A stretch of DNA of 64,000 nt, from positions 6,820,001-6,884,000 of the forward strand of contig NZ_CP109130.1 of assembly GCF_035917975.1 (NCBI RefSeq), given 5' to 3'. Below are positions 32,880 through 40,975 of this stretch, piece after piece (the first letter of the stretch is position 1; the number at the start of each line of letters is the position of its first letter). This stretch comes from Streptosporangium sp. NBC_01756 (GTDB lineage: Bacteria > Actinomycetota > Actinomycetes > Streptosporangiales > Streptosporangiaceae). Both the position numbers and the translations under genes were made by a program. Under the pieces are notes generated by a model, which was not told where the DNA came from, searched no databases, and saw nothing but the letters and a program-made list of their open reading frames with translations.

Positions 32880-33458
32880 ATGAAGACTTCCCCAGTCGCG
32901 GTCGTTCTCGCGCTTCTCGCCGCCCTCGTCCTCGGCACGGCCTTCGCCTCGCCCGCTCTCGCCCATGACACGCTCAAAAGCAGCACCCCTGCCAAGGGCG
33001 CCAAGGTCGAGAGCCTGAAGCAGGTGAAGCTGACGTTCAGCGCCACGGTGCGCTTCCCGAACGTCGTCGTGCACACCGAGGACAACACCGCCCACCAGGA
33101 CGGCAAGCCCGTCGTCGACGGCCCGGTGGTCACCCAGAAGCTCAAGGACGACCTGCCGCCCGGTGAATACGTCATCGCCTACCGGGTGGTGTCCTCGGAC
33201 GGCCACCCGATCGAAGGGGAGATCCCCTTCACCCTCGTCGGCCAGAAGTCCCCGTCCCCGTCGGAGAGTGCCTCGACGGCCACGGCGCCCGCCCCGGCCA
33301 CGCTCGCGGCCACGCCCACCCCGGCACCGGTCGCGGCTACGCAGAGTGAGCCCGAGCCCACAGGCGGCGTGCCCGGCTGGGCGTGGCTCGTCGTCGGCGG
33401 TCTGCTCGGGGTCGGCATCGGCCTGTTCTTCAGCATGAGGAAAAAGAAGCAGCCGTGA
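32880..33458 (+). CDS. copC: CopC domain copper-binding protein, secreted and membrane-tethered
   Basis: A 192-residue protein. The signal peptide (MKTSPVAVVLALLAALVLG... ending SPALA) is followed directly by the copper-site histidine in AHDTLKSSTPAKG. The CopC beta-sandwich ends with VSSDGHPIEGEIPFTL, which holds the second histidine. A Pro/Ala/Thr-rich linker and a C-terminal transmembrane helix with a KKKQP cytoplasmic end follow. GGAGG precedes the ATG. Its stop overlaps the CopD-CtaG gene by 4 bp (GTGA), so copper is probably handed from CopC to CopD. Confidence 0.92.
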   Translation: MKTSPVAVVLALLAALVLGTAFASPALAHDTLKSSTPAKGAKVESLKQVKLTFSATVRFPNVVVHTEDNTAHQDGKPVVDGPVVTQKLKDDLPPGEYVIAYRVVSSDGHPIEGEIPFTLVGQKSPSPSESASTATAPAPATLAATPTPAPVAATQSEPEPTGGVPGWAWLVVGGLLGVGIGLFFSMRKKKQP

Positions 33459-35494
33459 GCAACCAGGAGCAGGAGACGGTCGTCCAGGAGACGCGGACGG
33501 GGAACGGCCGGACGGTGAAGGTCGCGCTCGCGGGCGTGGCTGCGGCCGTGGCCGCCCTGGTGATCGCCATGATCGCCGGAGGCGCCGCGTTCCCGCGCAT
33601 CATCCCCGGCCTGCCCGACGAGGGCGCGTTCACCCGCTGGGGGCTGCCGCTGTCCAAGCTGGCGATGGACGGGGCGGGTGTGCTCACCGTGGGCGCGCTG
33701 CTGGCCGCCGCGGTCTTCCTCCCCAACGACAAGGGCCTGCTCGGCAGGCCCGCCCTCGCCTACATCAGAGCCGCTTCGTGGTCCGCCCTGGCCTGGGCGG
33801 TCGCGGCGGCCGCGACGATGGTGTTCAGCCTGTCCGAGGTGCTCGGCCTGCCCGTCGCCGACGTGCTCGCCGGCAGCGAGCTCACCAGCTTCGCCAGCCA
33901 GGTGTCCCAGGGCATCGCACTGACCCTGGTCGTGCTGTTCGGAGTGGCGATCGCGCTGTTCGCCCGGGGGGCGATCACCGTCGGCGCGGCCGGCGGTCTG
34001 CTCGTGCTCGCCCTGGTCACCCTGCTGCCTCCCGCGCTGACCGGGCACTCCGCCTCCTCGCCCAACCATGACCTGGCCACCACCGGGGTAGCGGTTCACC
34101 TGATGGCCCTCGCGCTCTGGGTGGGCGGGCTCGCCGTCCTCTGCTTCCACGCGCTGCGCCGGCAGTCGCTGCTGGAGGTCGCCGCCACCCGGTTCTCCTC
34201 GATGGCGCTGTGGTGCTTCGTCGCCGTCGGCCTGTCGGGGCTGTTCAGCGTCGTCGCCCGGCTGACCTCGGTCTCGGAGCTGTTCACCTCCGCCTACGGC
34301 GTGCTGCTGCTGGCCAAGACCGTGGCGTTCGCGGGTCTCGGCGCCATCGGCTGGTGGCACCGGAAGCGGACCCTGCCCCGGCTCGCCGCCGGCGGCCCGG
34401 GGACCTTCGTCCGGTTCGCCTCCTGCGAGATCCTCATCATGTTCGCGACCGTCGGACTGGCCGTCGCCCTCTCCCGTACCGCCCCGCCGGAGGCGGTCCT
34501 CCCCGCCGACCGCGCCTTCGAGGTGCTCGGCTACTCCATGCCGCCGGAGATCTCGCCGGCCAACCTGGCCACGCTGTGGTGGTTCGACCTGTTCTCCGGC
34601 ACGCTGATCGTCCTGCTCGGCGGCCTCTACCTGGCCGGAGTCGTACGGCTCGCGCGACGCGGCGACTCCTGGCCGGTGGGCCGTACCGTCGCGTGGTTCA
34701 CCGGTGTGCTGATCCTGATCATCGCCACCCAGAGCGGCGTCGCCCGCTACGCCAAGGTGCTGTTCAGCGTGCACATGGCCGAGCACATGACGCTCTCCAT
34801 GCTGGTGCCGATCTTCCTGGTGCTCGGCGCTCCGGTGACGCTCGCGCTGCGCGCGCTCAGGCCCGCCGCCCGCCGGGGAGACCGGGGGCCCCGCGAGTGG
34901 CTGACCACGATCCTGCACAGCAGGTTCGTCGGCTTCGTGGCCCACCCGGCGATCGCCACTGCCATCTTCATCGTCTCCACCTACGCGCTGTACTTCACCC
35001 CGCTGTTCGCCGCCGCGATGGAGGAGCACCTCGGCCACATCGCCATGACGGTGCACTTCCTGCTCAGCGGCTCCCTGTTCTTCTGGGTGATCATCGGCGT
35101 GGACCCGGCACCCCACAAGCTGCCCCATGTCGCCAGACTGATGGTGCTGTTCGTCACGATGCCCTTCCATGCGTTCTTCGGCATCGCGCTGATGAGCATG
35201 GGCACGGTGCTGGCCGGTGAGTGGTACGACCAGCTCGGCCGCACCTGGGGCGCCTCCTCGGTCGGCGACCAGCAGACCGGCGGCGCCATCGCCTGGGGCT
35301 TCGGCGAGATCCCGACGCTGATCGTGCTGCTCGCGCTGGCCTTCCAGTGGTGGCAGGACGACGATCGCAAGGCCCGCCGGGCCGATCGCCGCGCCGATGC
35401 CGCCGCAGCTCTCACCGGAGGCACCGGTGACGTGCAGCTCGACGCCTACAACGATTACCTGGCCAAGCTCAGTAAGCGAGACGGCGCCGAGTAG
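33455..35494 (+). CDS. CopD-CtaG fusion membrane protein (copper import / oxidase assembly)
   Basis: A 679-residue integral membrane protein with about 15 hydrophobic segments. The first half is CopD-like, with conserved His in LTGHSASSPNHD and VAVHLMALALWVGGLAVL. The second half is the CtaG/Caa3_CtaG family, with FSVHMAEHMTLSMLVPIFLVLGAP and MTVHFLLSGSLFFW. Both halves are linked with copper delivery, in the second case to cytochrome c oxidase. The fusion is common in actinomycetes. The start is GTG inside the copC stop, with GAGG upstream. Confidence 0.92.
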   Translation: MSNQEQETVVQETRTGNGRTVKVALAGVAAAVAALVIAMIAGGAAFPRIIPGLPDEGAFTRWGLPLSKLAMDGAGVLTVGALLAAAVFLPNDKGLLGRPALAYIRAASWSALAWAVAAAATMVFSLSEVLGLPVADVLAGSELTSFASQVSQGIALTLVVLFGVAIALFARGAITVGAAGGLLVLALVTLLPPALTGHSASSPNHDLATTGVAVHLMALALWVGGLAVLCFHALRRQSLLEVAATRFSSMALWCFVAVGLSGLFSVVARLTSVSELFTSAYGVLLLAKTVAFAGLGAIGWWHRKRTLPRLAAGGPGTFVRFASCEILIMFATVGLAVALSRTAPPEAVLPADRAFEVLGYSMPPEISPANLATLWWFDLFSGTLIVLLGGLYLAGVVRLARRGDSWPVGRTVAWFTGVLILIIATQSGVARYAKVLFSVHMAEHMTLSMLVPIFLVLGAPVTLALRALRPAARRGDRGPREWLTTILHSRFVGFVAHPAIATAIFIVSTYALYFTPLFAAAMEEHLGHIAMTVHFLLSGSLFFWVIIGVDPAPHKLPHVARLMVLFVTMPFHAFFGIALMSMGTVLAGEWYDQLGRTWGASSVGDQQTGGAIAWGFGEIPTLIVLLALAFQWWQDDDRKARRADRRADAAAALTGGTGDVQLDAYNDYLAKLSKRDGAE

Positions 35495-35679
35495 CCGGGT
35501 GGATACGGCTTCTAAACTTTATCTCTCCTTTCATGCCCCTCCGGTAGCCTTGAATGGGGGATAAGGCATCATCGCAGCGGGTGCAGCATCTGATCATCGC
35601 GCCACACCTGGTCACACGCGTCAGCCATATGCTGAGGCCGGGAACCGGTGGCTCCCATGTGCATGGGGAAGGTCGAGCA

Positions 35680-36102
35680 GTGTCCGAGGAAGTACGCATG
35701 CGTGAGAGGCGGAGCCGCAGTCTCGCTCAAGATCTTGAGGAGTATCTCTCCCGGTGGACCGAACGCACCGGAATCGCCGTCGAGGTCTGGGCATTGCCCG
35801 CCGACGGCACCTCGACCAGGGTCGCCCAGGCCGTGCTGGCCACGCTGAGCGAGGCGCTCGCCAACGTCGAGCGGCACAGCAACGCCGATGTCGTCTCCAT
35901 CGCGGTGACCCTGGGTGACAGGGGGCTGCGCATGACGGTCAGCGACGACGGTGTCGGGTTCTCCGGTCCGGCCGCCGGCAGAGGCGTCACCGCCATGCGG
36001 GCCCACTTCGCCGACCTCGGAGGCACGCTCACCGTCAACGGCGTCGAAGGCGGAGGCACCACCGTCACCGCGACGGCGCCCCGGCGGGCCCGCGGAGTTT
36101 GA
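35680..36102 (+). CDS. Stand-alone HATPase of LuxR-type sensor kinases
   Basis: A 140-residue protein carrying only the ATP-binding domain of NarL/LiaS-type histidine kinases: TLSEALANVERHSNADVVSIAV (N box), MTVSDDGVGFSG (G1), GRGVTAMRAHFADLGGTLTVNG (G2). The dimerisation and phospho-accepting histidine helix is missing; a short coiled-coil-like stretch with RERRSRSLAQDLEEYL precedes. The GTG at 35680 with GGGAAGG upstream is preferred; ATG 35554 would add 42 residues. It may regulate a partner kinase or bind a sigma/anti-sigma component. Confidence 0.65.
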   Translation: MSEEVRMRERRSRSLAQDLEEYLSRWTERTGIAVEVWALPADGTSTRVAQAVLATLSEALANVERHSNADVVSIAVTLGDRGLRMTVSDDGVGFSGPAAGRGVTAMRAHFADLGGTLTVNGVEGGGTTVTATAPRRARGV

Positions 36103-36160
36103 GGCGGCGGGGCCCGGCGCCGGGCACGGGCAGGCTTCGGGATCCTGGGCGGCGCCGGGC

Positions 36161-37009
36161 TCAGGGCAGCGTCAGGACCTCATGGCCGGTGTCGGTGACC
36201 AGGATGGTGTGCTCGAACTGCGCGGTCCGCTTGCGATCCTTGGTCACCGCGGTCCAGTTGTCGGGCCAGACGTCGTAGTCGATGGTGCCGAGGGTCAGCA
36301 TGGGCTCGATGGTGAACGTCATGCCGGGCTCCAGCGTGACGGCCAGCGCCGGATCGTCGTAGTGCGGGACGATCAGACCGGAGTGGAACGTGGTGCCGAT
36401 GCCGTGACCGGTGAAGTCACGGACCACGCCGTAGCCGAACCGCTTGGCGTAGGCCTCGATGATGCGTCCGACCACGTTGAGCTGGCGACCGGGGGCTACG
36501 GCCTTGATGGCCCGGTTGGTGGCCTCAAGGGTGCGCTCGACCAGCAGGCGTGACTCCTCGTCCACGTCGCCGACCAGGAAGGTGGCGTCGGTGTCGCCGT
36601 GCACGCCGCCGATGAAGGCGGTGATGTCGATGTTGACGATGTCGCCGTCGCGCAGCACCGTGTCGTCCGGGATGCCGTGGCAGATCACCTCGTTGATCGA
36701 GGTGCACAGCGACTTGGGGTAGCCCCGGTAGCCGAGCGTGCTGGGGTAGGCCCCGTGGTCGCAGAGGAACTCATGGCCGATCCGGTCGAGCTCGTCGGTG
36801 GTGATGCCGGGCGCCACGTGCCTGCCGACCTCTTCGAGCGCCTGGCCGGCCAGCTTGCCCGCGACGCGCATCCGCTCGATGATCTCGGGCGACTTGACGT
36901 CGGGCTCGCCGGTCTTCGGGGATTTCTTCCCGACATACTCCGGCCGCTCGATGCCGGCGGGAACCTTGCGGAGGGGCGAGATCCGCCCGGGCTGGAGCAG
37001 TGTCGTCAT
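36161..37009 (-). CDS. map: Methionine aminopeptidase, type I
   Basis: A 282-residue cytosolic metallopeptidase removing N-terminal Met from nascent proteins. Metal ligands are visible: Asp in [14 protein letters not shown] and GDTDATF, His in [11 protein letters not shown], Glu in FTIEPML and Glu in AQFEHTILV. The N-terminal about 40 residues ([19 protein letters not shown]) are the extension with SH3-like proline/lysine sequence found in the actinobacterial MetAP1c-type enzymes, which contact the ribosome. Confidence 0.95.
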   Translation of the reverse strand: MTTLLQPGRISPLRKVPAGIERPEYVGKKSPKTGEPDVKSPEIIERMRVAGKLAGQALEEVGRHVAPGITTDELDRIGHEFLCDHGAYPSTLGYRGYPKSLCTSINEVICHGIPDDTVLRDGDIVNIDITAFIGGVHGDTDATFLVGDVDEESRLLVERTLEATNRAIKAVAPGRQLNVVGRIIEAYAKRFGYGVVRDFTGHGIGTTFHSGLIVPHYDDPALAVTLEPGMTFTIEPMLTLGTIDYDVWPDNWTAVTKDRKRTAQFEHTILVTDTGHEVLTLP

Positions 37010-37054
37010 GGTCGCTCAGTCTAGTTGCGGTTCCCAGTGGGCAGTATTGCCGTC

Positions 37055-37237
37055 ATGAGTGATCGATGGTGGTTCTGTCTCACGCACATGGCGGTCGAGC
37101 CTGACGAGGGCTGCCCCAACAAGGACCGGATGGGGCCCTACGAGACCCGGCAGGCCGCGGCCAACGCGTTGAAGACCGCGGCCGACCGTAACGAGGCGTG
37201 GAAGGAGGAGGACAAGTCCTGGAACGGGGACGACTAG
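37055..37237 (+). CDS. Small conserved actinobacterial protein
   Basis: A 60-residue basic-acidic protein (MSDRWWFCLTHMAVEPDEGC, then PNKDRMGPYETRQAAANAL and WKEEDKSWNGDD). Sequences of this type, with WW, a CxxH-like start and the GP(Y/F)xT(R)xxA helix, occur next to map in many actinomycetes. CLTH...GC could bind a metal. It is divergent from map with 45 bp between starts. No function is known. Confidence 0.7.
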   Translation: MSDRWWFCLTHMAVEPDEGCPNKDRMGPYETRQAAANALKTAADRNEAWKEEDKSWNGDD

Positions 37238-37272
37238 GAGTCTTCCAGGCGGGCACGACCGGGCGAGTCGGC

Positions 37273-37305
37273 CGATGGGTTCCCCGTTCGCGGAGGAACC
37301 CATCG
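37273..37305. terminator. Hairpin with UUCG tetraloop
   Basis: CGATGGGTTCC and its complement enclose CCG-TTCG-CGG, giving 14 pairs with one bulged A. The exceptionally stable UUCG loop makes this a strong terminator for the small upstream gene. Confidence 0.75.
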
Positions 37306-37458
37306 ACACGCGGCCGGTCCGTCGGTGTCCGGCCGTACGCGTGACGTGGCGGATGGACGACTCCGTGCGACACGGCGTGTCCCCGGCCCCCGTGGGCTCA
37401 CCGTCCCGGCCGGCGTGGCCACGCCCTGTCCCGGGACGCGGGTGAGAGACCTGGGATG

Positions 37459-38118
37459 CTATCCGTCCACGACCGCGTAGGCGCGGACCGGGAAGGTGCC
37501 CAGGCCGGCGACCATCGGCGGGGCGGCGTGGAAGCGGAATCCGGTGTCGGGGAGCGCGGCCAGGCCGGTCATGTGCTCCACGATCGGGATGCCCGCACCG
37601 AGCAGGAGCGTGTGCGCGGGACGCTCGCCCCGGGGCGGGGTGTCGTCGATGTTCAGCGTGTCGATCCCGACGAGTGCCGCGCCCTGGTCTGCGAGCCACC
37701 CGGCCGCCGAGGGTTCGAGGTAGGGGTGGCCGTGGAAGTATTCCTCGGTGCCGAAGTGCCGGTCCCAGCCGGTCTGGACGAGCACGGCCTTCCCGCGCAC
37801 GTCGAGTCCGGCGAACCGGTCCCGGCCCACTGAGCGCAACCCCTCGGCCCGTACCACCAGACCGGGCAGGTCGGCGATCGCCTCCAGCGGGACGCCGGAC
37901 AGGTCGGGGCCGTCCGGGTAGCGGTGGTGGGGGGTGTCGAGGTAGGTGCCGGTGTTGGCGACCAGTTCGATGCTGCCGATGTGGAACTCGGTGCCGGGCG
38001 CGTAGACCTCGCGTGAGGCCTCCCGGCTCAGGTGCACACCGAGCCGCGGTCCGGGCACCCCCGGATAGGTCCGCATGCCCTCGGTGATGCGGTGGCTCAG
38101 TTCGATCAGGCGGGTCAT
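37459..38118 (-). CDS. Cyclase family protein (kynurenine formamidase-like metal hydrolase)
   Basis: A 219-residue member of the cyclase/KynB family. The signature H-x-G-T-H-x-D-x-P-x-H appears as ELVANTGTYLDTPHHRYPDG. The first histidine position is asparagine/threonine here and the THxD is TYLD, so the metal site is altered. The N terminus LIELSHRITEGMRTYPGVPGP is typical. The family hydrolyses cyclic or aryl amides, including isatin and formylkynurenine. It overlaps the upstream membrane-protein gene by 4 bp. Confidence 0.82.
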   Translation of the reverse strand: MTRLIELSHRITEGMRTYPGVPGPRLGVHLSREASREVYAPGTEFHIGSIELVANTGTYLDTPHHRYPDGPDLSGVPLEAIADLPGLVVRAEGLRSVGRDRFAGLDVRGKAVLVQTGWDRHFGTEEYFHGHPYLEPSAAGWLADQGAALVGIDTLNIDDTPPRGERPAHTLLLGAGIPIVEHMTGLAALPDTGFRFHAAPPMVAGLGTFPVRAYAVVDG

Positions 38119-38441
38119 GGGGTGTTCACCGTTCTCTTTCCGGCCCGGACCGCGACCATCCTGGTGATGGCCGTCAGGCCGATCACGCTCCAGACGACGT
38201 TGAGGATCGCCGAGGGCCAGGCGGAGTGGTAGGACGAGTTGACCATCAGGGCGATCGCCCCGACGAGATTGAGCATCTGGTACGGCAGGCCGTCTCCGGC
38301 CATCCGGGAGGCGGAGACCATGGAATAGCCGTACAGCATGACGACGGCGCCGATCCAGCCGAGCGCGTTGAGCAGGACGGACACCGGATCACGCACCGGT
38401 TGCGGGGGTGGGCATGCCCCAATGCTCCCGGCTCCCTTCAC
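38115..38441 (-). CDS. Small multi-spanning membrane protein (CBU_0592-like)
   Basis: A protein of up to 108 residues with three hydrophobic segments: VLLNALGWIGAVVMLYGYSMVS, MLNLVGAIALMVNSSYHSA and AILNVVWSVIGLTAI. The pattern GWxGxxxxLxxY...Q..N..Ga is that of CBU_0592-like proteins. The start is uncertain: GTG at 38441 falls inside a palindromic operator, so a later GTG (38396, or the one giving VSVLLNAL) is more probable. It is coupled to the cyclase gene by an ATGA overlap and divergent from a LysR gene. Confidence 0.7.
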   Translation of the reverse strand: MKGAGSIGACPPPQPVRDPVSVLLNALGWIGAVVMLYGYSMVSASRMAGDGLPYQMLNLVGAIALMVNSSYHSAWPSAILNVVWSVIGLTAITRMVAVRAGKRTVNTP

Positions 38442-38457
38442 TGAAGGGCAAGTGAAG
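38434..38457. promoter_or_regulatory. Palindromic LysR operator candidate
   Basis: CCCTTCA-C-TGAAGGG (38434-38448) and CTTCACT-N8-AGTGAAG (38436-38457) overlap in the divergent region between the membrane-protein/cyclase pair and the LysR gene. Interrupted dyads of this kind are typical LysR recognition sites. Confidence 0.55.
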
Positions 38458-38487
38458 TCTCCTTAACTTCTACGTAAGCTCAGCTTC

Positions 38488-39426
38488 ATGGAAATCGACC
38501 CCCGCCGACTGCGGGTACTGCATGAGGTCGCACGGCGCGGAGGCGTCATGCGCGCGGCCGAAGCACTGCACCTGACCGCCTCGGCGGTCTCCCAGCAGCT
38601 GGCCCTCCTGGAGCGGGAGGTCGGCCTCGCCCTCGTCGACCGGTCACAGCGCAGGGTGGCGCTCACCCCGGTCGGCCGGGTCCTCGCCGGATACGCCGAA
38701 CGGATCGAGGAGGAGCTGACCGAGGCGAAACGGGAGCTGACCCGGTTCGCCGAGCTGCTGGCCGGGCCGGTGTCGATCGCGGCGTTCCCCACGGTCATCC
38801 GGCACCTGCTGGTGCCCGCGCTGGACACACTGGCCGGGCGCCATCCACAGATCAGGCCCCGCATCCAGGAAGTGTACGGCCCGCCCGCGCTGCAGGAGCT
38901 CCGCCTCGGCGGTATCGACCTGGCCATCGTCGAGCAGGATGCCGACAAACCCGTCCCGGTGCGGTCCTCGACCGTCCACCACCCCCTGCACGTGGACGAG
39001 TACCGCATCGTGGCGCCGCCGGGCTGGGCCCGGATCCCGCGCGATGTCACGGAGCTGGGCGGAGTGCCCTGGGTGGCGGGACCACCCGACCAGGCCTGCG
39101 GGTACGCACTGGACCGGCTGGCCACCCTGCACGGTTTCACCCCGCACCGGGCGCACGTGATCGAGGAGTTCCCGCCCGCCCTCGCGCTGGTCGCGGCGGG
39201 GCACGGGGTGGCGGTCGTGCCGTCGCTGGCGCTGCTGGAGGTTCCGGCCGGAGAGGTGGTGGTCACCGGCATCACCGGCGTGGGCGCCCGCCGGTTGGAC
39301 GCCGTCACCCGCGTCGGCCGCACCCGGTCGGGGGAGCCCGGCCCGGTACAGGCCGTGGTCATCGCCGCGCTCAGGGAGGCGGCGGAGGGCTTGGCTGTGC
39401 GACTCGGGGAGCGCGAGGGAGGGTGA
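38488..39426 (+). CDS. LysR family transcriptional regulator
   Basis: A 312-residue regulator. The winged HTH is at the N terminus (RRLRVLHEVARRGGVMRAAE, LHLTASAVSQQLALLEREVG) and the periplasmic-binding-like effector domain begins around residue 90 (GPVSIAAFPTVIRHLLVPAL). It is divergent from the membrane-protein/cyclase operon, which is its probable target, with a palindrome between the two. Confidence 0.93.
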   Translation: MEIDPRRLRVLHEVARRGGVMRAAEALHLTASAVSQQLALLEREVGLALVDRSQRRVALTPVGRVLAGYAERIEEELTEAKRELTRFAELLAGPVSIAAFPTVIRHLLVPALDTLAGRHPQIRPRIQEVYGPPALQELRLGGIDLAIVEQDADKPVPVRSSTVHHPLHVDEYRIVAPPGWARIPRDVTELGGVPWVAGPPDQACGYALDRLATLHGFTPHRAHVIEEFPPALALVAAGHGVAVVPSLALLEVPAGEVVVTGITGVGARRLDAVTRVGRTRSGEPGPVQAVVIAALREAAEGLAVRLGEREGG

Positions 39427-39466
39427 CCGGGCAGATCCACCGGCGGCGTCACCATGTACATCGCTG

Positions 39467-40045
39467 TCAGTCGGTGAACTGAGGTCCGCTGACCCGCTCC
39501 AGCAGTCTGGCCAGTCGGTCGCGCAGGCCCGGGCGCCGGCCCACCTCGCCCGCCGCCATACTGACCAGGTGCTGAGCCCCGTCGAAGGTGATCGGGGCCT
39601 GGCCGGGGACCGTCAGTGCGTCGTGGGCCAGGTCCTCCAGGCGGCGGTCTCCGCCGTCCAGCGCCAGGATCGTCGCCCCGGTGCGCCGGGCGTCGCCCAC
39701 TCGCTCCAGCAGCGAGTCGGGGGCCTGCTGCTCGGTCACCACGAACAGCGTCTCACCACGGCGGGCGTGTTCGAGCCGTTCCAGCCCGACCCGCAGATGG
39801 GCGGGCGCGTCCGCGGCGGGCGCCCAGCGGACCAGCGTCGGCGCGAGCTGGGGCAGCCCGGCCAGCCGGGCCTCGTCGCTGAGGTGTGCGGTCAGGTGCC
39901 AGGGCTCGTCCGCAGGAGAGCCCACCATCAGCAGGCCTCCCGGGGACCGCGTCGCGCGCAGCGCGAGACCGAGTTCGCGGGTGCGCTGCACCCACCCGGT
40001 GGAGTCGAGAACCTCGCGCAGGAGTGCCACCGACTGAGCGTCCAT
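39467..40045 (-). CDS. Conserved hypothetical actinobacterial protein
   Basis: A 192-residue cytosolic protein starting MDAQSVALLREVLDSTGWVQ. It contains GGLLMVGSPADEPWHLTAHL, a central TLFVVTEQQAPDSLLERV and TILALDGGDRRLEDLAHDAL. Alternating strands and helices suggest a Rossmann-like fold, but no catalytic motif is recognised. Its start region is divergent from the F420:NADPH oxidoreductase gene; this neighbourhood seems conserved among related genera. The frame extends upstream to 40225, which would overlap that gene. Confidence 0.65.
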   Translation of the reverse strand: MDAQSVALLREVLDSTGWVQRTRELGLALRATRSPGGLLMVGSPADEPWHLTAHLSDEARLAGLPQLAPTLVRWAPAADAPAHLRVGLERLEHARRGETLFVVTEQQAPDSLLERVGDARRTGATILALDGGDRRLEDLAHDALTVPGQAPITFDGAQHLVSMAAGEVGRRPGLRDRLARLLERVSGPQFTD

Positions 40046-40169
40046 GCGCCCCATCGTGCCCCAGTCACCCCTGAATGGTCCCGGGAACACGCACCCTGGC
40101 ATCATCGGACCATGCCCTACGGCCGGACGAGCCCGATGCCGGCCGGCCAGGAACGACGAGGAGCGACGA

Positions 40170-40835
40170 GTGAGCACTGACAGCCCGGACGTGAGCGGAA
40201 TCTCGATCGGGATCCTTGGCGGCACCGGTGATCAGGGCAAAGGCCTTGCCCGGCGGTTCGCCCTGGCGGGACACACCGTGCTGATCGGGTCGCGTAGCGC
40301 GGAACGGGCCCAGGAGGCGGCGGAGGCCATCGGGCTGTCGGCGCGCGGCGCCGAGAACGCGGCCGTGGCAGCCGAGGCCGACGTGGTGATCGTCGCCATT
40401 CCCTGGGACGGCCACAGGTCCACCCTGGAGTCCTTGCGAGCCGAGCTGGCCGGAAAGATCGTCATCGACTGCGTCAACCCGCTGGGCTTCGACAAGCAGG
40501 GCGCCTACGCGCTGGTCGTCGAGGAGGGCAGCGCCGCCCAGCAGGCCGCCGCGGTCCTCCCGGACAGCCGTGTGGTCGCCGCCTTCCACCACGTCTCGGC
40601 CGTCCTGCTGCTGGACCCCGAGGTCGCCGAGATCGCCCTGGACGTGCTGGTCCTGGGCGACGACCGCGAGGCCACCGACACGGTCCAGGAACTCGCGAGC
40701 CGGATTCCGGGGGCCCGCGGCGTGTACGGCGGCCGCCTGCGCAACGCCCACCAGGTCGAGGCGCTGACCGCCAACCTCATCTCGATCAACCGCCGTTACA
40801 AGGCCCACGCCGGGTTCCGCGTCACCGACGTCTAG
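40170..40835 (+). CDS. npdG: F420:NADPH oxidoreductase
   Basis: A 221-residue enzyme transferring hydride between NADPH and coenzyme F420. The N-terminal nucleotide motif is ILGGTGDQGKGLARRFALAGH, with the NADP-binding IGSRSAERA. The C-terminal part has FHHVSAVLLLD and GGRLRNAHQVEALTANLISI, as in Fno/NpdG enzymes. The start is GTG with GAGGAG upstream. Presence of this gene implies that the organism makes F420. Confidence 0.92.
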   Translation: MSTDSPDVSGISIGILGGTGDQGKGLARRFALAGHTVLIGSRSAERAQEAAEAIGLSARGAENAAVAAEADVVIVAIPWDGHRSTLESLRAELAGKIVIDCVNPLGFDKQGAYALVVEEGSAAQQAAAVLPDSRVVAAFHHVSAVLLLDPEVAEIALDVLVLGDDREATDTVQELASRIPGARGVYGGRLRNAHQVEALTANLISINRRYKAHAGFRVTDV

Positions 40836-40975
40836 GACCGGTACGGACTTCGGATCTTCCGGCGGGTCGGCGGCTTCGGATCCGCATCCCGAACCTCCCC
40901 GGGTCCAGCCTGACGACCCTTCGGTCCGCGTGGACTCGGGGAGATCTCGACCCTCCGCAGGGAGAGGACGGCGTT

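Noticed and set aside
33179..35170. 663-codon minus-strand frame opposite the CopD-CtaG gene
   Set aside because: Shadow of a membrane protein gene: charged, repetitive product with no domain.
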